Assembly (NCBI GenBank): GCA_037074615.1
Contig: CM073545.1
Span: 10,062,001 to 10,126,000, forward strand
DNA: 64,000 bases
Direction: 5' to 3'
Source: Leucaena leucocephala
Lineage: Eukaryota > Streptophyta > Magnoliopsida > Fabales > Fabaceae
The notes under the pieces are model-generated. The model was not told the DNA's origin and did not search any database. It saw nothing but the letters and a program-made list of their open reading frames with translations. The position numbers and the translations under genes are program-made. Shown here one piece after another: positions 43,676-56,613 of this stretch (within the stretch, counting starts at the first letter, position 1; every line of letters begins with the position of its first letter).

Positions 43676-45835
43676 TGAAATATCCTTTCTTTCATATGTC
43701 TTAGGGACCATTTGGTAGCATTTAGAACCACTTTCAAGGTCATTGAAGTCCAATTTCTTAATCTGGAGTTTTACTCTTATCGAGTACTGTTCACTATGAA
43801 AATTCTAGATGAGTGACCTGATTCAAAAAATCATAACTAATTCTAGAAAAATTAAAATGAAGTGGTTCCAATTGCTACTTGAAGATAACTCAATTATATT
43901 TCAGGACAAAATAACTCGTTGATCATTAATTGACCGAGTAAATGTCAGTCAACGTCACAACTTTACTATTCTTCCAGCATTTTTCTCCTGAATCCAGCAT
44001 TCTGGTCCCAACTTTGATAATTTATATCTCCATGTGTAGACATCCAAATGAGATTTTCTATATATCAAATTGAATCTTGGTATGTCTACTATCTACCATA
44101 AAATTTTTATACATTTATTCATCCATTTACTATTTTTAATCATTTATCAAACATAACTAGATCACCACGTGTTACTGTTCACAGTGGTAAATTTCAGCAT
44201 TTCTACTTTTCAAACATATGCATACATCCACCATATATCAGTCAAACATGCCAAACAACACTTATTATTAATTAATAAGTTGTTTTACATCTGGGTATGT
44301 ACAAAATTTTCCATATCTCTATTACATCTTTTCCTGCCTAAAATCCGGCAGCATAACCGTTACGCTTCATCTTCAGAAAGTAACTGATCTTGTACCGATT
44401 CGGTAATTCGCGTGAGAACTACCATTCCACATAAGTACCCAGGAAAGACTGGATGAACCGGCTAGGTCCACTCACTTCCAGCCTCCTTAGACAGTACCTA
44501 CGTACACAGTACGTATCAGCTCCTTTCTTTACTATTGCCATCTTGTCATAATTTCGGCAGCATAACGGCGTCTCTTAAATTTCCCAAAATTCACTTTGAC
44601 ATAACCTCCCCTGTAATGGTTTACTTATTGGGATGAGATTCGGGGGAATCTCAGTAGCAACAATCATAACAATATATGTAATGCAGAGTGACAGTGCTTG
44701 CTTGTGATTGTGTACAGATAAGTATGCTGCGTGCTTCCATACTCAATAACATATGATCATAGCATTGCAGTAGAGCTTCAGGCATAACATATAAGACAAC
44801 AATCCAACCAAACAATAGCACAACAAATCATAAAGCCATTACATAAAAGCTAGGATTAGTTACTACCTCAAAAGCTTAGCAGAACTTTACTCTCTCTATT
44901 CTGCTTCCAGCTCCGCCAGAACTTCCTTCTTCTTTCTTTCTCTCACTTTCTCTCTCTAGCACCTCCTTCTCTCTCTTAAAGCACCTTAGGCCATGGAATA
45001 TGAAGGCAAGGGGGATATTTATAGTTTTCTTCAATGGCATTCTTGTAATTTTGAAGCCATATGATCCTGTGGTCCTGGTTTTTCCGGAATTTCCTATTTT
45101 TCTTTATTTCTTTTACTGCATCATGCATGACATCATCTCAAGGCCACCTCATGGGACACCTCATCGCCACATTCTTCACATGTCTCAATTCCTGGACACC
45201 TCATCAGCTAACTCAGCATCTCCAGTCCAATCCAGTACCGGTCCAGTCCGATTTCCCACAAACTGGGCTCACCGGCTAAGATTGTGCCACATGTCCTTAA
45301 CTTTTCTTCTCCCTCTAAGATGACTCCATGTGGCATCTGGAAGGGACCTTTCACGCATTCCAATGCTATCCAGATAAGTCCAGGACTTTATCTGATCACC
45401 TCCTCAGTTATCGTGCCGACCGAGTAACTTTACTTTATTAAAACAGCACTAAAATAGTATTTTAAAGCCACTTTTTCCCACATATCACTGGGCCTACGTT
45501 TTTGGGCTCTGGGAATGTTATCTTGGATCCTGATCAAGATCAAATACTCTGATGGCTCGATTCCCAAGAAACATCCCTTGGCAAAGTACCAAAATGCCCT
45601 TGGGTGCCCTTTCTTGCACTATTTTAACCCTAAGGGTAAAATCGTTATTTTACACCCTTCTGTACTCTGTCAGGGCATATACTGACTCTAAGTAACTTTA
45701 TCTGTATATGCCTTGTCTCCTGGGCCTGTCCAGAATGACCAAAATGCCCTTCATACATCTACTACCCCTTTAGTACAACACAGGGGCATTTTCGTAATTT
45801 TGCATTTTTCCGGGGTTCTGCCGGACACTGGCCCA
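43676..45835 (-). repeat. E2 5' LTR, first part
   Basis: TGAAATATCC onward, collinear with 36285 onward. It is cut at GGCCCA by solo LTR S2. A TATA box (CTATAAATATCCCC) is at 45011-45024. Confidence 0.95.
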
Positions 45836-48800
45836 TGAAACATCCTTACTTTCATGTGTCTTAGGGACCATTTGGTAGCATTTAGAACCACTTTCAAGGT
45901 CATTGAAGTCCAATTCCCCAATCTGGAATTTTACTTTTATTAAGTACTGTTCACTTGAAAATTTCAGAAGAGTGACCTGACTTCGAAAAATCATAACTAA
46001 TTATAAAAAAATCGAAATGAAGTGGTTCCAATTGATAAAAGAAGCTAACTCAATTATCTTTTAGGGAAAAATAACTAGTTGACCATTAGGTTACCAAGTC
46101 AATGTCAATCAACGTGTCAACTTTACTGTTCATCCTATGTTTTTCACCCTGAATCCAGCATTCTGGTCCCAAATTTAATAATTTATATCTCCTTGTGTAG
46201 AATCCAAATGAGTCATACTATATATAAAATCGAAGCTTGGTATGTCTACTATTTACCTTAAAAATTTCATACATTAATTCATCCATTTACTATGTTTAAT
46301 CATTTATCAAATATGACTACGTTACCACGTGTTACTATTTACAGTGGTAAATTTCAGCATTTCTACTTTGCATACATATGCATACATCCATCATACAACA
46401 GTCAAACATGCCAAACAACAATTATTATTAATTAATAAGTTGTTTTACATCTGGTCATGTACATAAATTCTCATATCTCTATTACATCTTTTCCTGCCTG
46501 AAATCCGGCAGCATAACCGCTACGCTTCATCTTCAGAAAGTAACTGATCTTGTACCGATTCGGTAATTCCCGTGAGAACTACCATTCTACGTAAGTACCC
46601 AGGAAAAACTGGATGAACTGGCTAGGTCCACTCACTTCCAGCCTCCTTAGACAGTACCTACGTACACAGTACAGCGTCTCTTAAAATTCCCAAAATTCAT
46701 TTCGACATAACCTCCCCTGTAATGGTTTACTTATTGGGATGAGATTCGGGGGAATCTCAGTAGCAACAATCATAACAATATATGTAATGCAGAGTGACAG
46801 TGCTTGCTTGTGATTGTGTACAGATAAGTATGCTGCGTGCTTCCATGCTTAATAACATATGATCATAGCATTATAGCAGAGCTTCAGACATAACATATAA
46901 GACAACAATCCAACCAAACAATAGCACAACAAGTCACAAAGCCATTACATAAAAGCTAGGATTAGTTACTACCTCAAGAGCTCAGCAGAACTCTACTATC
47001 TCTATTCTGCTTCCAGCTCCGCCAGAACTTCCTTTCTTTCTTTCTTCCTCTCACTTTCTCTCTCTAGCACCTCCTCCTCTCTCTAAAATGGCTCTTGGCC
47101 GTGGCATATGAAGAGCAAGGGGGGGTATTTATAACCTCCTCCAATGGCAATCTCGTAATTTCCATGAACTTTGATCCTGCGATCCTGGTTTTTCCTGGAT
47201 TTTCCTATTTTTCTTAATTCCTCCTTTACTGCATCATGCATGACATTATCGGGACACCTCAGCGCCACATTTATCACATGTCTGAAATCCTGGACACCTC
47301 AGCAGCTGACTCAGCATGCTGACTCACCGGTCCAGTCTCCTGCCTCGTAATACGTGTCCTCAACTTTTTCTTCTGCCTTTAAGATTGCGCCATGTGGCAC
47401 CTGGAAGGGACCTTTCACGCCTTCCAATGCTATCCAGATAAATCCAGGACTTTATCTGATCACCTCCTCGGTTATCGTGCCGACCGAGTAACTTTACTTT
47501 ATTGAAACAGCATTAAAATAATATTTTAATGCCACTCTTTCTCACATACTTCATGGGATACGTTTTTGGGCTCTGGGAATGTTATCTTGGATCCTGATCA
47601 AGCCCAAGTACTCTGATGGCTCGATTCCCAAGAAACAGCCCTTGGCAAATTACCAAAATGCCCTTGGGTGCCCTTTCTTGTACTATTTTAACCCTAAGGG
47701 TAAAATCGTCATTTTACACCCTTATGTACTCTGTCAGGGCATATACTGACTCTAAGTAACTTTATCTGTATATATCTTGGCTTCTGGGCCTGTCCAGAAT
47801 GACCAAAATACCCTTCATTCATCTGTTACACTTTTGTACAACACAGGGGCATTTTCGTAATTTCGCACTTTTCCGGGGTTCTGCCGGACACTGGCCCACC
47901 TATCAGTCCAAGGGTCTTACTGGGCCTTTGTTGGCGCCATTATTGGGCCTTTCTGGGTCCAATATCCTCATGGCACGCATTACGAGGAATCTTCCCCCGT
48001 TAATAATTATTGAATATTTTATCTATTATTCACCGTTTATACACATATCCGGACACCGGCTCCTTCTGTCCGATACACTAGCCTGCGGTGTTCAGGCATC
48101 CCTGTGAGTCATATCAGTCATATGACTGAGGTCATCCGAACTCATTCAGTCCCTTTTCAAATACCGATAAATCTCCCTATCGGATCCCCGGAGGCCTCAC
48201 ACACCCGTCTGGATTTTCTGATTTGTGAATAACTTTTTCTACAGGCCTCCTATCGGTATTCTGTCAGTTTCCCGACATCCGCCCCATAAGGACGTATCAT
48301 CCTGTATTTTCTCACCTAGATCTGATATCTAGGATATCCGGTATGAATTTTTATAACTTTTGGACGATCAGTCCATTTCTGGCTATCTGGAATCTTCAAA
48401 AATTCCTGTATTAAGCCAGATTACCGAGCGTCACTTGCTCTCTCTACCGGTGAAATCTGGGACTGAAATGCTTTCGGACAGTTCAAACCACTTTCGGCCT
48501 GACTTTCTTTAATTACAATTTAGCCCCAAGGAACTTTTCTTCTTTTCATTTAAGTCCCTTTTTACTTGCTAAAATTACACTTAAGGACCCCACATTTTTG
48601 TCTACTTTCCTTTTTGGCCTTAAAACTTTCCATAATTGCACTTAAGTCCTTTCATTTCCTTTACTAGGTCTAGGGGCATTATTGTCTTTTCATATTTTAC
48701 CAGAGTATTCTCTGGCCCTGGTCAACTATCCAGATACCCCTTCTTGACTGTCTAACCTTAGCCAAATGACCAAAATACCCTTTACTCATTCTTCAGTTAT

Positions 48801-49378
48801 TCTATAACATAAGGGCATTTTCGTCATTTTGCACATTTTTCCCGGACACCGGCCCCTCTTACCACTGAACTGATATTATGGGTCTGGGCCTTCCCTGATG
48901 TCACTACGGGCCTTAGACAATACTATATGGCCTCTGGCCATAGTCCGATCATCTCCATTCGGACTGCCTTTCCTTTACCGATTATAACTGTAAATTCCCA
49001 TCTTCAGGAATTTTTACAGAAAAATCGGGACCTCAAATCAAAATTCTGTGACTCCTCATTCAATCCGGAATCCTTTTCTCTATCTCCCGATATTTTCAGA
49101 TATTTTATCCGGACCGGGCTGTTTTGGCCTGAAAAAGCACTCACGCGCACACTTTTCCAAAATGACCATTTTACCCCTGGTCATATTTCTAATTCTTTCA
49201 TACACCTAGAGACCTCATATGCACATTTCACAGTTTAGTGAAATGATCAGCATAATTTTCTCTATTTTCTGGCAAAATATGGTACTCATCGGCTACCAGC
49301 CCGATCTTTCCCATAATTACGATTATGCCCTTGATTTCTCCTTTTGGCATCTCTAGGCCTAAAAATTAGGGTGTTACA
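45836..49378 (-). mobile_element. S2: solo LTR (3,543 bp) inside the E2 5' LTR
   Basis: TGAAACATCC to GGGTGTTACA, flanked by the 5-bp duplication GCCCA (45831-45835 and 49379-49383). The intact sequence GGCCTACCTATC in the E2 3' LTR shows the empty site. It is related to the E2 LTR but clearly diverged and about 0.4 kb longer (extra sequence around 48660-49370). No internal sequence remains, so the element was reduced by LTR-LTR recombination. A TATA box (reverse complement of GGTATTTATAAC) is near 47124-47135. Confidence 0.92.
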
Positions 49379-49383
49379 GCCCA

Positions 49384-50350
49384 CCTATCAGTCCAAGTGT
49401 CTTATTGGGCCTTTGATGGCGCCATTATTGGGCCTTTCAGGGTCCATTACTTTCATGGCACGCATTACAAGGAATCTTCCCCGACACAGTTCCTCGAATA
49501 TTTTAACTATTATACATCGTTTATACACATCTCCAGACACCGGCTCCTTCTGTCAGATACACTGGCCTGCAGTGTTCAGGCATCCCTGTGAGTCATATCA
49601 GTCATCTGACTGAGGTCATCCGAACTCATTCAGTCCCTTTTCAAATACCGATAAATCTCCCTATCGGATACCCGGAGGCCTCACACTCCGTCTGGATTTT
49701 CTGATTTGTGAATAACTTTTTCTACAGGCCTCCTATCAGTATTCTGTCAGTTTCCTGACATCCGTCCCATAAGGACGCATCATCCTGTATTTCCTCACTT
49801 AGATCTGAAATCTAGGATACCCGGTAGGAATTTTTATAACTTTTGGACTATCAGATCAATTCTGGCTATCTGGAGTCTTGAAAAATTCCTGTAGTAAGCC
49901 AGATTACCGAGCGTCACTTGCTCTCTCTACTGGTGAAATCTGGGACTAAAATGCTTTCGGGCAGTCCAAACCACTTTCGGCCTGACTTTCTTTAATTACA
50001 CTTTAGCCCCAAGGAACTTTTCTTCTTTTTAATTTAGTCCCTTTTATTTGGCTAAAATTACACTTAAGGACCCCACCTTTTTGTCTACTTTTCCTTTTTG
50101 GCCTTAAACTTTCCATAATTGCACTTAAGCCCCTTCATTTTCTTTCTTTTTCAATTTAACCCCTTTCTTTGCATAAATGGCCATCATATTCCTAGGGACT
50201 TTCATTATTTACATATAAGTCCCCAGACTTTCACTTATTTGCAGTTTAGTCCCTAAAAACCCTCTGTATGTTTTGAGGACTTCTGCTTAAAGGGATATAT
50301 CTATTTCAGGCTACGTGCTAAGTCTCTAGCCTGAAAATTGGGATGTTACA
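49384..50350 (-). repeat. E2 5' LTR, second part
   Basis: CCTATCAGTCC onward to GGATGTTACA, collinear with 38434-39403. It is followed by the target duplication ACCTG. Confidence 0.95.
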
Positions 50351-50355
50351 ACCTG

Positions 50356-50680
50356 TGGATACTTTGGTTGTGACTGAAAGACACAGAAGTTGCTTCCTTG
50401 ATTTGATTCTCTCTTGTGATTTCTTTTCTGCTCACATTAGTCCTTAGTTCTCCTACAGAGTACTTGCAATTAAAGCTTGCTATAAAAGTCCCACCAGTAA
50501 AGGAATAACATATATGCAGTTTGGAGGAGTTAATTAACCATTTTACCCTTAAAATAACATATTGCAAAGCACAATCATGTATTACCACAAAAGCATAACT
50601 ACAGGCATAAAATGAATGGTAAAGTTGTTATAAAATCCTTAAAAATATCGCAGAAATTAGACACAAATTATGTGTTATCA
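50356..50680 (-). repeat. E1 5' LTR, second part
   Basis: TGGATACTTTGGTTGTGAC onward to GTGTTATCA, collinear with 25561-25893. It is followed by ATAAC, the E1 target duplication. Confidence 0.95.
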
Positions 50681-50685
50681 ATAAC

Positions 50686-52770
50686 CCTTTAGAAATTTGA
50701 TGAAATTCTGGGGTTTCCTCCTTCATCATACTTCTCATATCATTACTTGTCTCATTACATGTTTCTCTTTATATTTGTTGAGATATCATAAGTCTAATAT
50801 TTTCCTTGATATACAGTTTTACCAGTCTCTCAGGAGAATCTAGCTCTTATGTCTTTTTAATTTTCTGTTGAACAAAGCCATAAAATAAATTTCCCCCCTC
50901 AGATATTCTCTATTTTGATAAGCCATGAAGGTTCTGATCCCTTGATTTTATAACTTTTCCTTACTATTTTTAACTTTCCTCATCATCTTATATACCTTTT
51001 TGCATTTTTGCCAACTTTTTTTGGCCTTTACACCTTTTCTTACTACTTCCCAAGGGATCACTCATCATTGGTCTACTCTGGCCTAAGCACACTTAACTAA
51101 AAAGTGTCAACAAAAATTTGAAGCACAGGTGCTAACAGGCTCCTACCCTAGTACTTCACTAGCTTAGACCCTTCTCATACTGTCTCTCTTACGGCTATTT
51201 GGCTCTCATTTTCTTTAATTTCATCTTAAGGACTTATTTACTTAGACTTAATACTTTCTTATTTCATACAGGGTTCTCTTCTTCTCTTTCTTATGCATAC
51301 TACCTACAGATTTATGAATACTTTTACTCAGGACTGTAAACTTTAACTATGTTGACTTTTAATTCCTTCTTCGTGTAAGAGAATTTTGAGTTCAGTCCAT
51401 ATAAGAAAATCATCTGAAATAATGTTGTGGGTACTCTTGCTCTAAGAGTTAACCAACTTATGAGGCTTTCCTACCTTAACCTTGTCCTTAGTAATCATCT
51501 TCCAGAGAAATACTAAACTGTACTCATAACTTTATGGCTCATTCCTTTCCTTAAGCTGGGTCTACTGCGACCCTCATAGATCTACTATGATATACTATAA
51601 GCCTCTTCAGGATCTAACTGTGACCCTAAAACTTTGTACGAGCCATGCTAGGATCTAACTATGATCCTATAGAATTTACTACAATTATGTTGTACTGTGT
51701 CATAATTCTCTAGAAGACCTAAACTAACGGACTAAGTTACAAGATTAGCCACTTCCACTTAGTTGATAACTTAACTAATAATTTCCCCATTTTTTTTTTA
51801 AAAAAATCAATCAATATTTTCTATTAAAACTTTACTCATTTCCTCTTTCACTCAGAAAATTTCTCATATCATTCTCATCTTTTATTTATAAACATGACTT
51901 TAATATGTGCAGTACTACGGAGAGCTACACAGGCTTTACTATGCACTTACTGCTATAAACTATATATCTCATCTTTCTTATTATAGTTCTATGCAGAATT
52001 ACTAAAAATTCTTTAGCTTATCTGGTGAGCATGGCTCTAACATGAGCTGAATTGTCTATTTCCTTGAATTGGTTCTATTTCAAGAGTAATCTAACTCCAT
52101 TGTGAGAGCATTTACTTTTATTATATAGACACTGCTCTCTCAGAGTTGCATCATCATTCTCATAACTATATCTCATTTTGTTTTGTATCATTTGTGTCAT
52201 ATTTGTGGCTCATCATTCATACATCTCATCCTTATTGATGGAATATGTCATGAGTACAATAATCATATGTCCATAGGTATAACAATAACATTTATCTGTT
52301 ATAACTATACTGAGCATATCCCATCATCTCTTTTATTCTAACTCCTTAACTAACTAGCTATCATCATCTTATATCAGACTCTTATTCTAATCCTGACTTT
52401 AATCTTTGAGGATTAATTGGAGCTAATTATCTCATATATCTCTAACATGTAAATATAAATATATCAGGTATAGAGTAGCTCAATAGTGCGCATGCTGGAC
52501 ATTACTGCTTAAACATACATATGGTACTCCACCCTTAAGCCAGTGGGAATAGGAACACATCTATCATATGGCAGAATGTTAACAAGAAGATCCAGTTGCC
52601 TTTTATAGTCATTGTTATAAAGGAATGACCAGCGCCTGAGTCATATATCACATCTACTTAGTGATTGTTAATCTATACTATCTTATGGATTATCTCAGGC
52701 GACTTCCTTAACTTTTTCTGATCAAGGAAAAAGTTCTTTCATTTGTATGGGGTCTCTCATCTATCGTATT
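50686..52770 (-). mobile_element. E0 internal region, continued, without pol
   Basis: Continues the sequence broken at 24423 (CCTTTAGAAATTTGATGAAATTCTGGGG matches the E2 internal region near 39590). It is collinear with the E2 internal region, including the GTATAGAGTAGCTCAATAGTG block (52468 here, 42524 in E2). No RT or integrase motif is seen, so E0 was gag-only as well. Confidence 0.75.
51558..51692 (-). ncRNA. E0 stem-loop array, counterpart of the E2 array
   Basis: Plus strand: GGGTC/GACCC (51558-51573, loop TACTGC), ATC/GAT (51580-51591), AGGATC/GACCCT (51609-51627, loop TAACTGT), TAGGATC/GATCCTA (51649-51669, loop TAACTAT) and a weak AATT/AATT (51673-51686). A further GCTC/GAGC with loop TAACAT is at 52034-52047, matching E2 array B. 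Compared with E2, AGGTC/GACCT has become GGGTC/GACCC, and AGAATC/GACTCT corresponds to AGGATC/GACCCT. In both pairs the two arms changed together. Confidence 0.7.
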
Positions 52771-53108
52771 CTATAGATATTCCCTGGCAAAACGTCCTAG
52801 CTTGCCACATCTGTAGCAACTTCCTTGACCTGTTAAACAAAGCCTATCTCCATGGTCTCTACCATATATCTTGCATTTCTTAGGTTCTGAATATATTTTT
52901 ACACTTCTTAATTCATTCATCTTCTTAACCTTTAGTCTTTTCTGGCATTGCAAGGTTCTTTCTGTAATCTTGCATACCCCTACCGCTCTATTAAGCATTT
53001 GCAACTTCCTGGAAAAAATTCTTTCTTCCAACACAGAATTCAGTTCGTAAGTCACCTACTCAGTAATACATCTCTCATCATTCATATGGATGAACTTGGC
53101 TAAGTATT
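52771..53108 (-). pseudogene. E0 gag, 3' part
   Basis: Minus strand. YLAKFIHMNDERCITE, stop, then TYELNSVLEERIFSRKLQML, AVGVCKITERTLQCQKR, and zinc knuckles CKIYGRDHGDRLC and CYRCGKLGRFAREY, the second with its histidine and last cysteine lost. It is collinear with E2 gag apart from a deletion before MNDER. It is interrupted at 53104-53108 (GTATT) by S1. Confidence 0.8.
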
Positions 53109-56100
53109 TGAAACATCCTTCCTTAGACCCTTCAGAGTACACTTACAGAAGCAGTCTTAACTTTATTAATTCTCTCCTACCGAATATCCTGACAGAAAGT
53201 AAATGTACTGATTCGGTAATTCCCATGAGAACTACCATTCTCCGTAACTACCCAGGAAAGACTGGATGAACTGGCTAGGTCCACTCACTTCCAGCCTCCT
53301 TAGACAGTACCTACGTACACAGTATTTCCATATTTTGCCAATACAACGGCCTCTTTTAATCAACATCCTTAAGTTTCAACGACATCTTCGAGTAAACATC
53401 CTTACATCACATTCTTATATATACTCAATTGGAAGTATCTTAGATCATTGGAATACCTCTTAACCTTAAAAACATGAATTTCCAAAAGTTAGGCTTATGG
53501 GTACTGTTCATCGCCATTGTTCACTTGGTAATTCCAGATTACAGTCTGAACTTTGGAAATTCATAATTAAATCTAGAAAAATCGAAATGAGGTGATTCCA
53601 ATTTATAATGAAAGATATTTCATTTAACTTTGTTATAAAAATATGAAAATGAGGTTTCCTTGTCCAAATAAAATTAGTTTATTCGTTGAAAAATACTGTT
53701 CATTTGGTAAATCTGGAAGTTCCAGTTTTCTTACCTCATTTTTAAAAATTCATTTCTATTTGGTTACTTATCCAAATGAGTCATGTTACATATGGATTTA
53801 AAGCTTCATATGTGTACTTTAAGATCATAAAATTTCGTGGAAAAAGTCATTCATTTACCATATGAAATTAGCACATGAACCTCTCTGCCTCTGAGTAGTC
53901 GTATTATCTTATTCCAGATTTTAAGTCCCGACTTTGAAAAATCATAACAATTCGAGTTATTAACCAAAGGAGGCGTTCTTGGTGTCCATTTAAATCTATA
54001 GATCTTAGATATGTTCATGCCAAATTTCATGTGAAAAATCATTGGATAAGTCACTTAAACTATCGATGGAAATGTTCTGCCTCGGATCGGATCCAGTGAG
54101 TGCATGTGTTTTACATACCAATATATCATCATCTAAGTTAAAGGCATGCTTTTCAAGTCATATACACATTGTTCATTACCATTTACCTTCCTCCTTGTGA
54201 AGTTCCAGCACCTAGAGCAATATTTATTGACATGGAAGGAATGAGATTTCATGGAAATCTCAATAGCAAGTAATACAAACTATAAGGTTATGCATGCTTG
54301 ATTAAATGCCTAACATGTTATCATGCAATGGGAGCTAATTCATGATCATACATAAGAAAACTCTAACATGCATATTGTCATGACATAAGTTGCAAGGAGT
54401 TGCAAATATTCAAACTCATCATCATCATCATCATCACATAATATTTCATGCTCAACCAAACTTCATGCATAACAAGCAAGCATATCAATCAAACAACATA
54501 AGTTTATAGTTAGGTACTCTTGCTACCTCTTATGAGTCCTTGTTCTTTCCTTCTTGAATTGATCTTTCCTTCCCACAAATGTCAAAACCTAGACATAGCA
54601 AGACAATTACCAAATTATAACTTCATTCCAATCAAATTTCAAGTCTAGGTTTCCTTAAGCCCCTTTCTTTCTCTACTTTGTGACATATGTTTACATCTTT
54701 CTAAACTAAACTCTCATGGTTCATTTCCACATAATTTTTCATTTAGAATCCAAATATGTAATCAAAAATTCCAGAATTCAATTGCTTCCCCATGTTCTGT
54801 ACAGAAACCGAAAGATAGCTCTAGCTTTTTCAAAAATTCTCATTTTGATTCCAATGCTTCCAATACTTGTTTTTCTACTATAACCCCACACAATTTTCCA
54901 TTATAAACCCATTGGAAGCATCAAAACCATAAAAATCCAACATATGAACAGTGAACTCGTACTTTACAGAACAGAACACCCTCTTGGATTCACAAGCACA
55001 CATGGATTCTTAAGCCATTATCATGTGATTCAAGCTTGTTTAAGCTTGTGTAAACTATTTAGAACATAAAACTCATGTTCCTATCACATATCCACAGAAA
55101 TTCCAGCAGCATTTCCCCAAGACTCAATCCTCAGAAACCATTTAAACTCAAGAACAAACCATGAGAACAAAGTCTAGAAGCAAGGAGGCAACTTACCTTA
55201 CTAGTTTCTTCAAGATTCTTGCTTCCTTCTTGCTTGAGAGAAAATTTTGCAAGAGTTTCCCCAAAGTCTTGTGCTCACGGTTTTGGAGTCTCTAAGGGGG
55301 GTATTTATAGAAAAATCTTGGGAAAATTGAAGGCCAAGATCATCTTGGGAACTATTTGATCTAAAGGCTTGAGATTAAATCTTGGAATTTCTTTTCTTTT
55401 TTGAATTATTGCATCACCTTATGACATCACTCAAGGGACACCTCATGGGACACCTCATAGGACACTTGGCTCTATTCTCATGGTGGGAAGCTCCTAGAAA
55501 ATTTTAGTCCAATCTAGTCCCATCCAGTCCAATCCGGTACCAGCCCGGTCCGATTTTCCGTAAACCGGACTGTTTTTGTAATCTAATTTTTCTGGGACTT
55601 CATAATATATTTTATTCAATATTTAAATCCCTCATATCATTGACATTCTTATACTGGGTTTAAATTTAATTCCAGATACCTTGGAAAATGACCAAAATAC
55701 CCTTAATGCTTTTCCTTGCACTATATTAAACCTTAGGGCATAATTATCATTTCACACCTCTTTAAACCTTGTCAGAGTATATACTGACTCCGACTAACCT
55801 CTCCTGTACTTGCATTGGCATTTTGGCCTGTCCAAAATGCCCTCCATTCACTTCTGGTTCCTTAGGACAACACAGGGGCATTTTCTTAATTTCTCACTTT
55901 TCCGGGGTTCCACTGGACACTGGCCCACCTATCAGTCCAAGTATTTTATTGGGCCTTAATGACTCTATTCTTGGGCCTTTTAGGGTTCAATATCTTTGTG
56001 GTACGAATCCCTAGAAAATTCTCCCGACGATATTCCTCGGATATTTTATTCCACAATAAATTCCATTAAAAATCTTATAGGATTCCTTTTCTAATCCTGT

Positions 56101-56608
56101 CAATTTTATAAATTCTTATATTAACTATAGAAATTTACTGGAAAACCTCATCTGATTTTGAGATCCGAAAAATATTATAATAATTTTATCTAACTTCAGA
56201 AATTTATATTAATTTTTCGGGATCTCAAATCAAAATTCTGTGTTGCATCAAACAACCCCGAGTAATTTTCTCTATCCACTGGAAAAATTTGGGTCCGATC
56301 AGAACACGGTCATTTTTTGCCTGTTTTTTGTCCAAATTTCCCATAATTACACTTTTGCCCCTTGATTTACCATAATTCACCTTTATGTCCTCAACTTTTC
56401 AAAATTACACTTAAAGACCCCACATTTTTGTCTACCTTCCTTTTTGGCCTTAAAACCTTTTATATTTTCACTTTAGTCCTTGCCTTTTCTTCCTTTTCAA
56501 TTTAATCCCTTTCTTTACATAAATGGCCACATCTTTTCCTGAAAAATCTCACATATATTTTATTCAATCTGTACATACAAATCAGTACAGAAAATTTGGG
56601 ATATTACA
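53109..56608 (-). mobile_element. S1: solo LTR (3,500 bp) inside E0 gag
   Basis: TGAAACATCC to GGGATATTACA, flanked by the duplication GTATT (53104-53108 and 56609-56613). Gag reads across the empty site: FDEY on the right flank joins LAKF on the left, as in E2 (FDDYLARF). It is of the same LTR superfamily as E2, S2 and E4 but diverged. It contains a run of CATCAT triplets at about 54418-54435. Confidence 0.9.
55299..55311 (-). promoter_or_regulatory. LTR TATA box (S1)
   Basis: TCTATAAATACCC on the minus strand, at the place conserved in the related LTRs. Confidence 0.65.
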
Positions 56609-56613
56609 GTATT

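Larger units (their letters stand above)
36285..50350 (-). mobile_element. E2: gag-only LTR retrotransposon (TR-GAG type) with 3.1-kb LTRs
   Basis: LTRs 36285-39403 (3,119 bp) and 43676-45835 plus 49384-50350 (3,127 bp) begin TGAAATATCC and end GGATGTTACA. The 5-bp target duplication ACCTG lies at 36280-36284 and 50351-50355. The internal region is 39404-43675, 4.27 kb. It has a tRNA-iMet primer site and a polypurine tract, and gag is its only recognisable gene: no protease, RT, RNase H or integrase motif is seen. This fits the non-autonomous TR-GAG class described in plants, moved by enzymes of a related autonomous element. Confidence 0.9.
24429..50680 (-). mobile_element. E1: Athila-like Ty3/gypsy retrotransposon, dead, split by E2
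   Basis: LTRs of 1,465 bp (24429-25893) and 1,468 bp (35142-36284 plus 50356-50680) begin TGATGAA and end TTATCA. The 5-bp target duplication ATAAC lies at 24424-24428 and 50681-50685. The primer site is of tRNA-Asp type, and the minus-strand gene order is gag, protease, RT, RNase H, integrase. Sequence features are those of the Athila clade. The internal region, 25894-35141, is 9.2 kb. Frameshifts and stops occur in every gene, so the element is not autonomous now. E2 sits in its 5' LTR. Confidence 0.9.

Noticed and set aside
45836..49378. Reading S2 plus the E2 5' LTR as a single 6.7-kb LTR
   Set aside because: The E2 3' LTR lacks this segment, and the segment has its own LTR ends and a 5-bp duplication, so it is a nested solo LTR.
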